Position numbers and translations under genes: made by a program
In this document: positions 38,416 to 47,784 of the stretch, piece by piece
Position numbering within the stretch: position 1 is the first letter of the stretch
Layout of the letters: each line of letters begins with the position of its first letter
Source: Tepidicella xavieri
Lineage (GTDB): Bacteria > Pseudomonadota > Gammaproteobacteria > Burkholderiales > Burkholderiaceae_C
Reading direction: 5' to 3'
Length of the DNA stretch: 64,000 bases
Assembly (NCBI RefSeq): GCF_004363315.1
Contig: NZ_SNYL01000007.1
Span: 87,054-151,053, forward strand
The notes under the pieces: generated by a model
Told to the model about the DNA's origin: nothing
What the model saw: the letters and a program-made list of their open reading frames with translations, nothing else
Databases searched by the model: none

Positions 38416-39406
38416 AGACGGCTCCCCGGTGGTGCTGATCGTGGACGATGTACCGGAAAACCTGGCCGTTTTGCACGATACGCTGGACGAAACCGGGCAC
38501 ACCGTGCTGGTGGCCTTGGACGGCGAAGCCGCCCTCGCCCGTGCCCGGCAGGCCCAGCCCGATGTGGTGCTGCTCGATGCCATCATGCCCGGCATGGATG
38601 GCTTCGAGGTGGCCAGACGCCTGAAGGCCGATCCGCAGACGGCGCACATTCCCATTATCTTCATGACCGGGTTGACCGAGACCGAGCACCTGCTGCAGGC
38701 GCTGGACGCGGGCGGGGTGGACTACGTGACCAAGCCGGTCAAACCCCAAGAGGTGATCGCCCGCATGGGGGTGCATTTGCGCACGGCGCGGCAGGTGCGT
38801 CGTGGGGAGTTGGAGCAAGAGCAGGCGCGCAACGCTCTGGATGCCTTTGGCTATGCCACCATGACGGTGCGGGAACGCGATGGCCGCTTGATGTGGCAGA
38901 CCCCGCTGGCCCGGGAGCTTTTGTGGCGCTATTGCGGCACCCAGGCGCCCGAGACGCCCGAGCCCGTGCTGCAATGGTTGCGTCGCCACGTGCCCGATGT
39001 CCGGCAGGGCGCTACTGCCCCCGTGGAGCCGCCCCGCCTGACCTTGAGCCACGGCCCGCGGCGGTTGACGTTTCGCTTGCACCGTGCCGTGGGCGATCCG
39101 GCCGACGCCGCCCCCAACGGGGAGGGCGGCGAGTGGCTGATCGTGATGCAGGAAACCTCGGACGCCAGCGCCCTACAGGGGCTGATGCAAACCTTTGGCC
39201 TGACGGCGCGCGAGGCCGAAGTGCTGTACTGGGTGGCCAAAGGCAAGACCAATCGTGACATTGGCGACATCCTGGGCGCGAGTCCTGCGACCGTGAAAAA
39301 GCATCTGGAGCGCATCCATGCCAAGCTCGGTGTGGAAACCCGGACCGCTGCCGCGGCCATGGCCTTGCAGCGTGTGCCTACCTTGAGCGAGCGCACCGCA
39401 GGCTGA
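38390..39406 (+). CDS. Response regulator, REC-LuxR type
   Basis: A 338-aa regulator overlapping the sensor gene by 26 bp. Residues ~10-125 are a receiver domain (LIVDDVPENLAVL, phospho-acceptor Asp in VVLLDAIMPGMDGF, Lys in YVTKPVKP). A middle region (~135-265) begins ALDAFGYATMTVRERDGRLMW and looks PAS-like. The C-terminal LuxR/FixJ helix-turn-helix runs GLTAREAEVLYWVAKGKTNRDIGDI to VKKHLERIHAKLGV. With the upstream hybrid kinase it forms a probable phosphorelay. Likely targets are urtABCDE and the urease operon, judged only by position. Confidence 0.9.
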   Translation: MRWNLHETEDGSPVVLIVDDVPENLAVLHDTLDETGHTVLVALDGEAALARARQAQPDVVLLDAIMPGMDGFEVARRLKADPQTAHIPIIFMTGLTETEHLLQALDAGGVDYVTKPVKPQEVIARMGVHLRTARQVRRGELEQEQARNALDAFGYATMTVRERDGRLMWQTPLARELLWRYCGTQAPETPEPVLQWLRRHVPDVRQGATAPVEPPRLTLSHGPRRLTFRLHRAVGDPADAAPNGEGGEWLIVMQETSDASALQGLMQTFGLTAREAEVLYWVAKGKTNRDIGDILGASPATVKKHLERIHAKLGVETRTAAAAMALQRVPTLSERTAG

Positions 39407-39421
39407 GAGGGTGCAGACACA

Positions 39422-39437
39422 TACGCCACCCGGCGTA
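39422..39437. repeat. Short inverted repeat upstream of urtA
   Basis: TACGCC-ACCC-GGCGTA is a perfect 6-bp inverted repeat with a 4-nt loop, 15 bp after the response-regulator stop. It could be part of a terminator or an operator; no T run follows. Confidence 0.45.
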
Positions 39438-39471
39438 CAGACAGGCATCAGGGCAAACCCTAGCATCAAAA

Positions 39472-39513
39472 CCGTCCGCGATGCGCTGGCCCACCCGGCC
39501 ACGTCGCGGACGG
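39472..39513. repeat. 10-bp inverted repeat upstream of urtA
   Basis: CCGTCCGCGA (39472-39481) and TCGCGGACGG (39504-39513) are perfect reverse complements separated by 22 bp, in the 154-bp leader before urtA. As RNA it would form a very stable stem; as DNA it could be a split operator. No T run follows, so simple termination is unlikely. Confidence 0.6.
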
Positions 39514-39560
39514 ATCGCCCGTTTGACCTTGAGTGTTTTCACCTCGACTGGAGCCCTGCC

Positions 39561-40841
39561 ATGATGAAACGTCGTTCCACCCTCAAAGCCCTTTCGGCCG
39601 CAGCGGCCGTCGGCACCCTGGGCAGTCTGGCCGCTTGGCCCGCCCGCGCCAACACGCCCATCAAAGTGGGGGTGTTGCACAGCCTGTCGGGCACCATGGC
39701 GATTTCCGAAACCGTGCTGAAGGACACGGTGCTGATGGCGGTCGAAGAAATCAACGCCAAGGGCGGCGTGCTGGGGCGCAAGCTCGAAGCCGTGGTGGTG
39801 GACCCCGCCTCCAACTGGCCCCTGTTTGCCGAGCGTGCCCGCCAACTGCTGACGCAGGACAAGGTGGCGGCGGTGTTTGGGTGCTGGACTTCGGTCAGTC
39901 GCAAATCGGTGCTGCCGGTATTCGAAGAACTCAACGGCCTGCTGTTCTACCCGGTGCAGTACGAGGGCGAGGAAATGAGCCCCAACGTGTTCTACACCGG
40001 TGCGGCTCCCAACCAGCAGGCGATTCCGGCGGTGGAATACCTGATGAGCGCCGACGGGGGTTCGGCCAAGCGTTTCGTGCTGCTCGGTACCGACTACGTG
40101 TACCCGCGCACCACCAACAAGATCTTGCGCGCGTTCCTGAAGTCCAAGGGCATCCCCGATAGCGACATCATGGAGGAGTACACGCCCTTCGGCCACAGCG
40201 ACTACCAGTCCATCATCGCCCGCATCAAACAATTCTCGGCCCAAGGCAAGAAAACGGCCGTCGTCTCCACCATCAACGGCGACTCCAATGTGCCCTTCTA
40301 CCGAGAGCTGGGCAACCAAGGCCTCAAGGCCACTGACGTGCCTGTGGTGGCCTTCAGCGTGGGCGAGGAAGAACTCCGCGGCGTGGACACCCGCCCCCTG
40401 GTCGGGCACCTGGCGGCCTGGAACTATTTCATGAGCCTGAAAAACCCGGTCAATGACGAGTTCACCAAGAAGTGGGCCGCTTACGCCAAGGCCAAGAACA
40501 TCCCCGGGCACCGCGACCGCCCCCTGACGAACGACCCGATGGAGGCCACCTACATCGGCATCCACATGTGGAAGCAGGCGGTGGAAAAGGCCAAGTCCAC
40601 CGAAGTGGACAAGGTGCGCGTGGCCATGCGCGGCCAGACCTTCAAGGCCCCGAACGGTTTCGAGGCCAAGATGGACGAGAAAAACCACCACCTGCACAAG
40701 CCCGTCTTCATTGGCGAAGTGCGCGCCGATGGCCAGTTCAATGTGGTTTGGAAAACCAAAGGCCCGGTGCGTGCCCAACCCTGGAGCCCGTTCATCGAAG
40801 GCAACGACAAGAAGCCCGACACGCCGCAGAAGTCTGCCTGA
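39561..40841 (+). CDS. urtA: Urea ABC transporter substrate-binding protein
   Basis: Periplasmic urea receptor of the UrtABCDE high-affinity system. The ATG 39561 (or 39564) gives a 426-aa precursor with signal KRRSTLKALSAAAAVGTLGSL, which fits a twin-arginine (Tat) signal. The mature part starts near ANTPIKVGVLHSLSGTMAISE, the branched-chain/amide-type binding fold, and shows the UrtA-specific YPVQYEGEE and HLAAWNYFMSL. The order urtABCDE and the neighbouring urease genes support urea as substrate. Confidence 0.95.
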   Translation: MMKRRSTLKALSAAAAVGTLGSLAAWPARANTPIKVGVLHSLSGTMAISETVLKDTVLMAVEEINAKGGVLGRKLEAVVVDPASNWPLFAERARQLLTQDKVAAVFGCWTSVSRKSVLPVFEELNGLLFYPVQYEGEEMSPNVFYTGAAPNQQAIPAVEYLMSADGGSAKRFVLLGTDYVYPRTTNKILRAFLKSKGIPDSDIMEEYTPFGHSDYQSIIARIKQFSAQGKKTAVVSTINGDSNVPFYRELGNQGLKATDVPVVAFSVGEEELRGVDTRPLVGHLAAWNYFMSLKNPVNDEFTKKWAAYAKAKNIPGHRDRPLTNDPMEATYIGIHMWKQAVEKAKSTEVDKVRVAMRGQTFKAPNGFEAKMDEKNHHLHKPVFIGEVRADGQFNVVWKTKGPVRAQPWSPFIEGNDKKPDTPQKSA

Positions 40842-40855
40842 GCAGGAGCTTGACG

Positions 40856-42499
40856 ATGCGTTGGCGATGTGAGTGGGTGGTGGAGCGCTCAGGCTGGGCC
40901 CGGTGGGGTGGCATGTGGGGGGCGTGGTGGCTGTGCCTGGTTCTGGCATGGACCGGGGCAGCGCACGCCTTATCCCCGGAAGACGCCCTGGCTTTTGCCG
41001 AAGGCGATACCGCCGACCGCATCGCCGCCATGGAGCGGCTGGCCGCTTCGGGCGACCCGCGTGCCGAAGCGCTGATTCGGGCCATGGCCCGCGAGGCGGT
41101 GAAGGTGCGTGGCGAGCAGGTGCTCATCGTGGAGGGCGACGCCGCCATCGACGCCGTGACCGGGGCCGCTGAGACGGCCGATGGGGCTGCCAGCGTGATG
41201 ATCAACAACCGCTTGCGGGGTGCTGTGCAGCGCACGCTCGCGGGCATGGATTTGCTGGGCGACGATGTGCGCCGCCAGCGTGAGGCGGCCTTGCGGCTGC
41301 GAGCCAGTGTGTTCAACCAGCCTGATGAGTCGCAGCTGGCCGTGATCGAAAATGCCCTGGCTCCTGAAAACGCGCATCGGCTCGACGACCGGGCGCGGCG
41401 CACGCTGGAGCAAGCCCGCGCGGCGTTGTGGCTGGGCAGCGGCGATGCGGCCCTGCGCCTGGCGGCCGCCCAGGCCCTTGGCGAAGTCGGGCAGACGATC
41501 GTTCGCAGCAAACTCGCACGCCAGCTGGAGGTGGAGACCGAGCCGACCGTGCGCGTGGCCCTGTCTCAAGCCTTGTCGCGGGTGGATGCGGCGCTCGTGC
41601 GCAGCCAGGTGGCCGGTCAATTGTTCACCGGCCTCAGTCTGGGCTCCATCCTGCTGCTGGCCGCCCTGGGGTTGGCCATCACTTATGGGTTGATGGGCGT
41701 GATCAACATGGCGCACGGCGAACTGATCATGATCGGCGCCTACGCCACTTATGTGGTGCAAGGGCTGTTCCGGCAGTACCTGCCGGGGGCTTTCGACTGG
41801 TACGTGCTGGCCGCGTTGCCGGTGGCCTTCCTCATGTCGGCGCTGGTGGGCGCGGTGATGGAACGCGGCGTCATCCGCTGGCTCTACGGCCGCCCGCTGG
41901 AAACCCTGCTGGCCACCTGGGGCCTGAGCCTGATCCTGATGCAGGGGGTGCGCAGCCTGTTCGGCGCCCAGAACGTGGCGGTGGAAAACCCCAGTTGGAT
42001 GAGTGGCGGCGTGGTGGTGATGGGCAACCTCACGCTGCCTTGGAACCGCATCGTCATCATCGGTTTTGCCGTGGCGGTGCTGGTGGCGGTGGCGCTGATC
42101 ATCAGCCGCACCCGGCTCGGCCTGTTTGTGCGCGGCGTGACGCAAAACCGGCCGATCGCGGCCTGCATGGGCGTCAACACGGCGCGTGTCGATACCTATG
42201 CCTTTGCGTTGGGCTCCGGCATTGCGGGGCTGGCCGGCGTGGCCTTGAGTCAGATTGGCAACGTCGGGCCGGATCTGGGCCAAGGCTACATCATCGACAG
42301 CTTCATGGTGGTGGTGCTGGGGGGCGTGGGGCAACTCGCGGGCACGGTGTATGCGGCCCTGGGCCTGGGGTTGCTGAACAAGTTCATCGAAGGCTGGGCG
42401 GGCGCGGTGCTGGCCAAGATCGCCGTGCTGGTCTTCATCATCGTCTTCATCCAGAAACGGCCGCAAGGGATCTTTGCCCTCAAAGGGCGGCAAGCCTGA
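40856..42499 (+). CDS. urtB: Urea ABC transporter permease UrtB
   Basis: LivH-type membrane subunit. The 547-aa protein has an N-terminal hydrophobic segment (WWLCLVLAWTGAAHA, likely a signal peptide), then a ~210-aa soluble helical region (residues ~40-255) with HEAT-like repeats (AALRLAAAQALGEVG), and the permease body with about eight spans beginning LFTGLSLGSILLLAALGLAITYGLMG. The extended N terminus is characteristic of UrtB and separates it from LivH. The open frame extends upstream into urtA but that part is a shadow. Confidence 0.95.
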   Translation: MRWRCEWVVERSGWARWGGMWGAWWLCLVLAWTGAAHALSPEDALAFAEGDTADRIAAMERLAASGDPRAEALIRAMAREAVKVRGEQVLIVEGDAAIDAVTGAAETADGAASVMINNRLRGAVQRTLAGMDLLGDDVRRQREAALRLRASVFNQPDESQLAVIENALAPENAHRLDDRARRTLEQARAALWLGSGDAALRLAAAQALGEVGQTIVRSKLARQLEVETEPTVRVALSQALSRVDAALVRSQVAGQLFTGLSLGSILLLAALGLAITYGLMGVINMAHGELIMIGAYATYVVQGLFRQYLPGAFDWYVLAALPVAFLMSALVGAVMERGVIRWLYGRPLETLLATWGLSLILMQGVRSLFGAQNVAVENPSWMSGGVVVMGNLTLPWNRIVIIGFAVAVLVAVALIISRTRLGLFVRGVTQNRPIAACMGVNTARVDTYAFALGSGIAGLAGVALSQIGNVGPDLGQGYIIDSFMVVVLGGVGQLAGTVYAALGLGLLNKFIEGWAGAVLAKIAVLVFIIVFIQKRPQGIFALKGRQA

Positions 42500-42525
42500 G
42501 CCCCTTCACCACACGGAAGCCTCTC

Positions 42526-43668
42526 ATGACTGCGACGACCGCCTCCTCTCCCGTGCCGTGGCCTGCCCGGGGGCCGCTGCTCACCCGATCCGGCTGGGGC
42601 ACCATCCTCGTGGCCCTGCTGGTGGTGTGCGCGGTGGCCCCGGCGCTCAACCTGTGGGTGCCCGCGGGCAGCCCGTTTCACCTGAGCGACTACATGATCG
42701 GTCTGCTGGGCAAGATCATGTGCTACGCCATCTGTGCCTTGGCCATGGACCTGATCTGGGGCTACACCGGCATTCTGAGCCTGGGCCACGGCCTGTTCTT
42801 TGCCTTGGGCGGCTACGTGATGGGCATGTACCTGATGCGCCAGATCGGCACCGACGGCGTGTACGGCAGCGACCTGCCCGACTTCATGGTGTTTCTGGAC
42901 TGGAAGGAACTGCCGTGGCACTGGGCATTGAGCGACAGCTTCATTGCCACGTTGCTGCTGATCGTGCTGGTGCCCGGTGGGCTGGCCTTTGTGTTCGGCT
43001 ACTTTGCCTTTCGCTCGCGCATCAAGGGCGTGTACTTTTCCATCATCACGCAGGCGCTGACGTTCGCCGCCATGTTGCTGTTCTTCCGCAACGAAACCGG
43101 TTTCGGCGGCAACAACGGCTTCACCGACTTCAAGCGCATCCTGGGCCTGCCGCTGGCCACGGCCGAGATGCGCATGGCGCTGTTCGTGCTCACCGGGCTC
43201 ACGCTGCTGGGCTTTTACCTGTGGGCGCGCTGGCTGGTGCAGTCCAAGTTTGGCCGGGTGCTGCAGGCGGTTCGCGACGCCGAAAGCCGCGTCATGTTCT
43301 GCGGCTACAACCCGCTGCCCTACAAGCTCACCATCTGGGTGATTTCGGCGGTGATGTGCGGGGTGGCCGGGGCGCTTTACGTGCCGCAGGTCGGCATCAT
43401 CAACCCCAGTGAGATGAGCCCGGCCAACAGCATCGAGATCGCCATCTGGACCGCCGTGGGCGGGCGGGCCACCCTGATCGGCCCGATCATCGGGGCGTTC
43501 GTCGTCAACGGCGCCAAGAGCGTGCTGACGGTCCACTTTCCCGAATACTGGCTGTATTTCCTCGGGGGGTTGTTCATCGCCGTCACGCTGTTCATGCCGC
43601 AAGGCGTGGTGGGCTTGGCCCGGGCGGCGCTGCGGCGCTGGCGTGGCCAGGCAGGAGGCGCGGCATGA
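42526..43668 (+). CDS. urtC: Urea ABC transporter permease UrtC
   Basis: LivM-type second membrane subunit. ATG 42526 gives a 380-aa protein with about ten spans and the motifs MDLIWGYTGILSLGHGLFFALGGY and VRDAESRVMFCGYNPLPYK, typical of UrtC. The frame extends far upstream inside urtB but without homology. Four-base overlap with urtD. Confidence 0.95.
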   Translation: MTATTASSPVPWPARGPLLTRSGWGTILVALLVVCAVAPALNLWVPAGSPFHLSDYMIGLLGKIMCYAICALAMDLIWGYTGILSLGHGLFFALGGYVMGMYLMRQIGTDGVYGSDLPDFMVFLDWKELPWHWALSDSFIATLLLIVLVPGGLAFVFGYFAFRSRIKGVYFSIITQALTFAAMLLFFRNETGFGGNNGFTDFKRILGLPLATAEMRMALFVLTGLTLLGFYLWARWLVQSKFGRVLQAVRDAESRVMFCGYNPLPYKLTIWVISAVMCGVAGALYVPQVGIINPSEMSPANSIEIAIWTAVGGRATLIGPIIGAFVVNGAKSVLTVHFPEYWLYFLGGLFIAVTLFMPQGVVGLARAALRRWRGQAGGAA

Positions 43669-44540
43669 CCCCCGACCTGATGGAAGCCGGCGCGCAGCGC
43701 CTGGCGCGTGCGCGTGGCTGGCAGCCCAGCGGGCAGACCGAAGCGGGGGGGCGCAGCGCGTCGTTCTCGCGCCCACTCAAAGCGGGCGAGGTGGACACCA
43801 CGCACGGGCGCATCCTGTATCTGGAGGACGTGCACGTCAGCTTCGACGGCTTCAAGGCCATCAACGGGCTCAACCTCGACATCGCCCCGGGCGAACTGCG
43901 CTGCATCATCGGCCCCAACGGCGCTGGCAAGACGACCATGATGGACATCATCACCGGCAAGACGCGGCCCGACAGCGGCACCGTGTTCTTCGGCGCCACG
44001 ATCGACCTGCTGCGCTACAGCGAGCCCGAAATCGCCGCGCTGGGCATCGGGCGCAAGTTCCAGAAGCCCACGGTGTTCGAGGAACTGAGCGTGTTCGAGA
44101 ACCTGGAGCTGGCCCTGGCCACCGACAAGCGGGTCTGGCCCAGCCTGCGCTTTGCGCTCAACGGCGAGCAGAAAGATCGCCTGGCCGAGGTGCTGCACAC
44201 CATCCACCTCAAAGACGCGGTGACCCGCCGTGCCGGCGACCTGAGCCACGGCCAGAAGCAGTGGCTGGAAATCGGCATGCTGCTGATGCAAGAGCCCAAG
44301 CTCTTGCTGCTGGACGAACCCGTCGCTGGCATGACCGACGAGGAAACCGCCCGCACCGCCGAGCTGTTCCTGAGCCTCAAGGGCAAGCACAGCCTGATGG
44401 TGGTGGAGCACGACATGCATTTCATCCGCGCCATCAGCGAGAAGGTGACGGTGCTGTGCGACGGCTCGGTGCTGGCCGAGGGCACGCTTGACCAGGTGCA
44501 GGCCGATGAGCGCGTGATCGAGGTTTACCTGGGAAGATGA
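43665..44540 (+). CDS. urtD: Urea ABC transporter ATP-binding protein UrtD
   Basis: LivG-type ATPase, 291 aa. Walker A is GPNGAGKTTMMD, the signature is LSHGQKQWLEIGMLLM (the LSHGQKQWLEI form is usual for UrtD), and Walker B LLLLDEPVAGMTDEE. About 45 N-terminal residues precede the ATPase fold. Starts in the ATGA overlap with urtC and ends in an ATGA overlap with urtE. Confidence 0.95.
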   Translation: MTPDLMEAGAQRLARARGWQPSGQTEAGGRSASFSRPLKAGEVDTTHGRILYLEDVHVSFDGFKAINGLNLDIAPGELRCIIGPNGAGKTTMMDIITGKTRPDSGTVFFGATIDLLRYSEPEIAALGIGRKFQKPTVFEELSVFENLELALATDKRVWPSLRFALNGEQKDRLAEVLHTIHLKDAVTRRAGDLSHGQKQWLEIGMLLMQEPKLLLLDEPVAGMTDEETARTAELFLSLKGKHSLMVVEHDMHFIRAISEKVTVLCDGSVLAEGTLDQVQADERVIEVYLGR

Positions 44541-45247
44541 GGATGTTGCAAATCGACCAGATCCACCAGTACTACGGCGGCTCGCACATCCTGCGTGGGG
44601 TCAGCCTGCAGGCCCGGGCGGGCGAGATCACCGTGGTGCTGGGGCGCAACGGCGTGGGCAAGACCACGCTGCTCAAAGCCCTGATGGGGCTGGTGCCGGT
44701 GCGCAGCGGACAGATCGTGTTCGAGGGCCGGCCCATCACCCAGGCCAGCCCCTACGAGCGCGCCCGTGCCGGCATCGGCTATGTGCCGCAGGGCCGGGAA
44801 ATCTTTGCCCGCCTGACCGTGCATGAAAACCTGCTCATGGGCCAGGCCACGCAGAAGGCGGGAACGCCCATGCCGGCTCAGCTTTATGAACTTTTTCCGG
44901 TGCTCAGGCAGATGCTGAGTCGCCGCGGTGGTGACCTCTCCGGCGGGCAGCAGCAGCAGCTGGCGATTGCCCGTGCCCTGGCATCCAGTCCCCGGCTGCT
45001 GGTGCTCGACGAACCGACCGAAGGCATCCAGCCCAGCATCATCAAAGACATTGGCCGGGTGTTGCGGAAACTGGCCCGAGAAGGGCTGGATGGCCAGCCC
45101 ATGGCGATCGTGCTGGTCGAGCAGTATTACGACTTTGCCGAAGAACTGGCCGATCACTACCTGGTGATGGAACGCGGCGAGGTGGTGGCCAGTGGCCCTG
45201 GCGCCGAGATGCAGGCCCGCGGGATCCGCCAACTCGTGGCGATCTGA
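44537..45247 (+). CDS. urtE: Urea ABC transporter ATP-binding protein UrtE
   Basis: LivF-type ATPase, 236 aa from ATG 44537 (234 aa from ATG 44543, whose MLQIDQIHQYYGGSHIL is the commonest family N terminus). Walker A GRNGVGKTTLLKA, signature LSGGQQQQLAIARAL and Walker B LLVLDEPTEGIQPS are complete. It completes the five-gene urea importer and ends 8 bp before the convergent ureD. Confidence 0.95.
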   Translation: MRMLQIDQIHQYYGGSHILRGVSLQARAGEITVVLGRNGVGKTTLLKALMGLVPVRSGQIVFEGRPITQASPYERARAGIGYVPQGREIFARLTVHENLLMGQATQKAGTPMPAQLYELFPVLRQMLSRRGGDLSGGQQQQLAIARALASSPRLLVLDEPTEGIQPSIIKDIGRVLRKLAREGLDGQPMAIVLVEQYYDFAEELADHYLVMERGEVVASGPGAEMQARGIRQLVAI

Positions 45248-45255
45248 AGACCGGC

Positions 45256-46086
45256 TCAAACCCGCCAGATCCTTGCGGGTTGCCCCGGCAGACCCCATGC
45301 CGCTTGCCGCAGCGCCGCCCAGCCCTGTTGCACCAGAGCCATCACCGGCTCCACCAGCGGGCCGAGCACCCGCAGCACCAGCACATGGTCGTTGGGGCAG
45401 GTGGCGCCGGCAGGCAGGGGGGTCAGGTCGTCGGGCAGGACGGCGCGCACCGCATCCAACAGGCGCTCCCGCCGCTCGCGGCTCCATGGCGTGCCGCTGG
45501 CCAGCACCAACGTGCCCAGGCAGCGGTGGCCGCCCAAGCCCAAGGGGCTGTCGAGCAGGCGTGCATCCGCGGCGTCCAACCGGCCCTGCTCCAGCCAGTG
45601 GCCCTCGATGCACAGCCGCTGGTGCAGGCAACCGCGGTCGAAAGGTTGGCCGGAGCCCGGCAATCCGAGGGCCGTCACGTCCCAGGCCAGCCACTCGGCC
45701 CCTTCCGCCAGTTGCACGTCCACCGTGTTGTGGGCCTGGCAGCCAGGATAGGCAATGGTCTCCAGCGGCACCCATTCCAGCCGGGCGCCGGGCTCCAGCC
45801 GGATGCGCACCTGCTGGGTGGCCGGCGCGCCGTCGCAGCGGTAGAAGCGCGTCGCCCCCGGGGTGGAGACCAGCCCGTGGGTGCCCGTGTCGGCCTCCAC
45901 CGCCACGTGCAGCGTGTCGCCCTCCACCAGCCCACCGGGGGGGTGGACGATCACGTTGTGGCAAATGCCCGGGCCTTCCGGATACAGGCTGTGGAACAGG
46001 CGCAGCGGGCCATGATGGCGGTGATGCGCCACCGTGGCGGCGGCTTGCCGTGTGTAATGCAGGTGCAGATGGGCTTCCCAGGGCAT
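45256..46086 (-). CDS. ureD: Urease accessory protein UreD
   Basis: Chaperone (UreD/UreH) that binds apo-urease and passes nickel from UreG through UreF. The 276-aa protein has the family core GPLRLFHSLYPEG, CHNVIVHPPGGLVEGD, STPGATRFYR and LEWVPLETIAYPG. It is about 10.5 kb from ureA, on the same strand but with urtABCDE and the sensor system in between. It begins 7 bp after the permease gene of an ABC importer, so it is probably transcribed with that operon. Confidence 0.95.
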   Translation of the reverse strand: MPWEAHLHLHYTRQAAATVAHHRHHGPLRLFHSLYPEGPGICHNVIVHPPGGLVEGDTLHVAVEADTGTHGLVSTPGATRFYRCDGAPATQQVRIRLEPGARLEWVPLETIAYPGCQAHNTVDVQLAEGAEWLAWDVTALGLPGSGQPFDRGCLHQRLCIEGHWLEQGRLDAADARLLDSPLGLGGHRCLGTLVLASGTPWSRERRERLLDAVRAVLPDDLTPLPAGATCPNDHVLVLRVLGPLVEPVMALVQQGWAALRQAAWGLPGQPARIWRV

Positions 46087-46093
46087 GATGGGG

Positions 46094-46861
46094 TCAAGCG
46101 GCTTGGCTGCCCCGATGCGCCCAGGCCGTGGTGTGCTTCTCGATCCAGCTGAACAGCTCGTACATCAGCATGGCCATGATGCCCACCACCAGCAGGCCGC
46201 TGAAGGCCAGGCCCATTTGCATGGAGGAGCCGGCCGCAATGAGCAAGTAGCCGATGCCTTCGTTGGATGCCGTCATTTCCGAGACGGTGGTGCCCACGAA
46301 CGCCAGCGTGATGGCCACCTTGAGCGAACCAAAGAAGTAGGGCAGAGACCGCGGCAGCCCCACCTTGGTCAGCACGTCCCAGCGCCGCGCGCCCAGCACG
46401 CGCAGCACGTCCTCCAACTCGGGCTCCAGCGTGGCCAGGCCGGTGGCGATGTTGACCATGATGGGGAAGAAGCTGATGAGGAAGGCCGTGAGGATGGCCG
46501 GGCCGATGCCGATGCCGAACCACACCACCAGAATGGGCACGAACGCCGCCTTGGGCAGGGCGTTGAACGCCGTCATCAGCGGATACAGCGCGGCATAGGC
46601 GATGCGCGAGCTCCCAATCAAAAAGCCCAGCAGCACGCCCACCACGATGGCGATGCCAAAGCCGGCCATCGTCACCCAGAAGGTGCGCCAGGCATGCCCC
46701 AGGATAACGGTTCGGTGCTCCAGGGTCTGCTCCCAGATGCGCGACGGGCTGGGGAAGATGAACTCGGAGACGCCAAACCCCTTCGTGATGGCTTCCCAGA
46801 CGACGATGATGATCAACAGCAGAATCAGCGGGGACCAGCGCTCGATGTGTTTGCGTTTCAT
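46094..46861 (-). CDS. NitT/TauT-type ABC transporter permease
   Basis: Inner-membrane subunit of the SsuC/TauC family, 255 aa, with about six spans and the EAA-like loop ELEDVLRVLGARRWDVLTKVGLPRSLPYFFG (quoted in part) that contacts the ATPase. It follows the ATPase gene by 13 bp and precedes ureD by 7 bp. Substrate unknown; the binding protein at the operon start belongs to the NMT1/THI5-like type used for sulfonates, nitrate/nitrite, pyrimidines and thiamine precursors. Confidence 0.9.
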   Translation of the reverse strand: MKRKHIERWSPLILLLIIIVVWEAITKGFGVSEFIFPSPSRIWEQTLEHRTVILGHAWRTFWVTMAGFGIAIVVGVLLGFLIGSSRIAYAALYPLMTAFNALPKAAFVPILVVWFGIGIGPAILTAFLISFFPIMVNIATGLATLEPELEDVLRVLGARRWDVLTKVGLPRSLPYFFGSLKVAITLAFVGTTVSEMTASNEGIGYLLIAAGSSMQMGLAFSGLLVVGIMAMLMYELFSWIEKHTTAWAHRGSQAA

Positions 46862-46874
46862 GGCAGAAAGCTCA

Positions 46875-47717
46875 TCACTGGTTGATGGGGGCGCCGGCCT
46901 TGCGCATGGCGCCGATGTGGCCGCGCAGTTCGTGCACGATGTCGGTAAATTCCCGGGTGTAGGTCACTTCCAGGTCCCGGGTGCGCGGGATGGGAATTTC
47001 GCGGCGCACCACGAAGCGCCCCGGGCTCTTGCTCATGCAGTACACCGTGTCGGCCAGGAACACGCTCTCGCGCAGGTCGTGCGTCACCAAGATCACGTTG
47101 AAGCGCTGGGCCTCCCACAAATCGCGCAGGATGCACCACAGCTCCTCGCGCGTGAAGGCGTCCAGCGCGCCGAACGGCTCGTCGAGCAGCAGCATCTTGG
47201 GTTCGTGAATCAGGGCCCGGCAGATGCTGGCACGCTGCTGCATCCCGCCCGACAACTCCCACGGGAATTTTTTCTCCATGCCGCCCAACCCCACGCTGGC
47301 CAGCAGCCGGCTGGCCCGTTCCTCGAATTCCTTGCGGCGGTCCTTGAACTGGCTGCGGTAAGGCTCCACGATTTCCAGGGGCAGCAGCACGTTGTCCAAC
47401 GTCGTGCGCCAAGGCAGCAGAGAGGGGGCCTGAAACGCCATGCCCGAAATCTTCAGCGGCCCGGTGACGGGTTGGCCATCGATGGTGATGCGGCCTTTGC
47501 TCGGCATCTTCAGGCCGGTGGTCAGCTTCATGAAGGTGGACTTGCCGCAACCCGAGGGCCCCACGATGGCGATGAACTCGCCCTTGCTCACCCGAAGGTT
47601 GATGTCCTCCACCGCAAAGATGTTCTTGGCCAGCAGATCCTCGTTATAGGCCAGCCAGACCTGATCGAATTCGACGAAAGGCTGTCCAGCCGACGGGGTC
47701 GTTGCCGTATCGCTCAT
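46875..47717 (-). CDS. NitT/TauT-type ABC transporter ATP-binding protein
   Basis: ATPase of the same importer. The ATG 47717 gives 280 aa with Walker A GPSGCGKSTFMKL, the Q-loop MAFQAPSLLPWRT, signature LSGGMQQRASICRAL, Walker B LLLDEPFGALDAF and H-loop VTHDLRESV. Domain order is normal. Another in-frame start upstream exists but the sequence between is not conserved in type. Confidence 0.92.
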   Translation of the reverse strand: MSDTATTPSAGQPFVEFDQVWLAYNEDLLAKNIFAVEDINLRVSKGEFIAIVGPSGCGKSTFMKLTTGLKMPSKGRITIDGQPVTGPLKISGMAFQAPSLLPWRTTLDNVLLPLEIVEPYRSQFKDRRKEFEERASRLLASVGLGGMEKKFPWELSGGMQQRASICRALIHEPKMLLLDEPFGALDAFTREELWCILRDLWEAQRFNVILVTHDLRESVFLADTVYCMSKSPGRFVVRREIPIPRTRDLEVTYTREFTDIVHELRGHIGAMRKAGAPINQ

Positions 47718-47784
47718 GCATGCTCCTGAAAAAAGGCCGACCCTCCCGGCAGGGAGGCCGGCCCAGCACAATGTGGCCGCGGCT

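Noticed and set aside
39490..39506. Possible sigma-54 promoter before urtA (TGGCCCACCCGGCC)
   Set aside because: The -12 TTGC element is absent; only the TGGC part matches.
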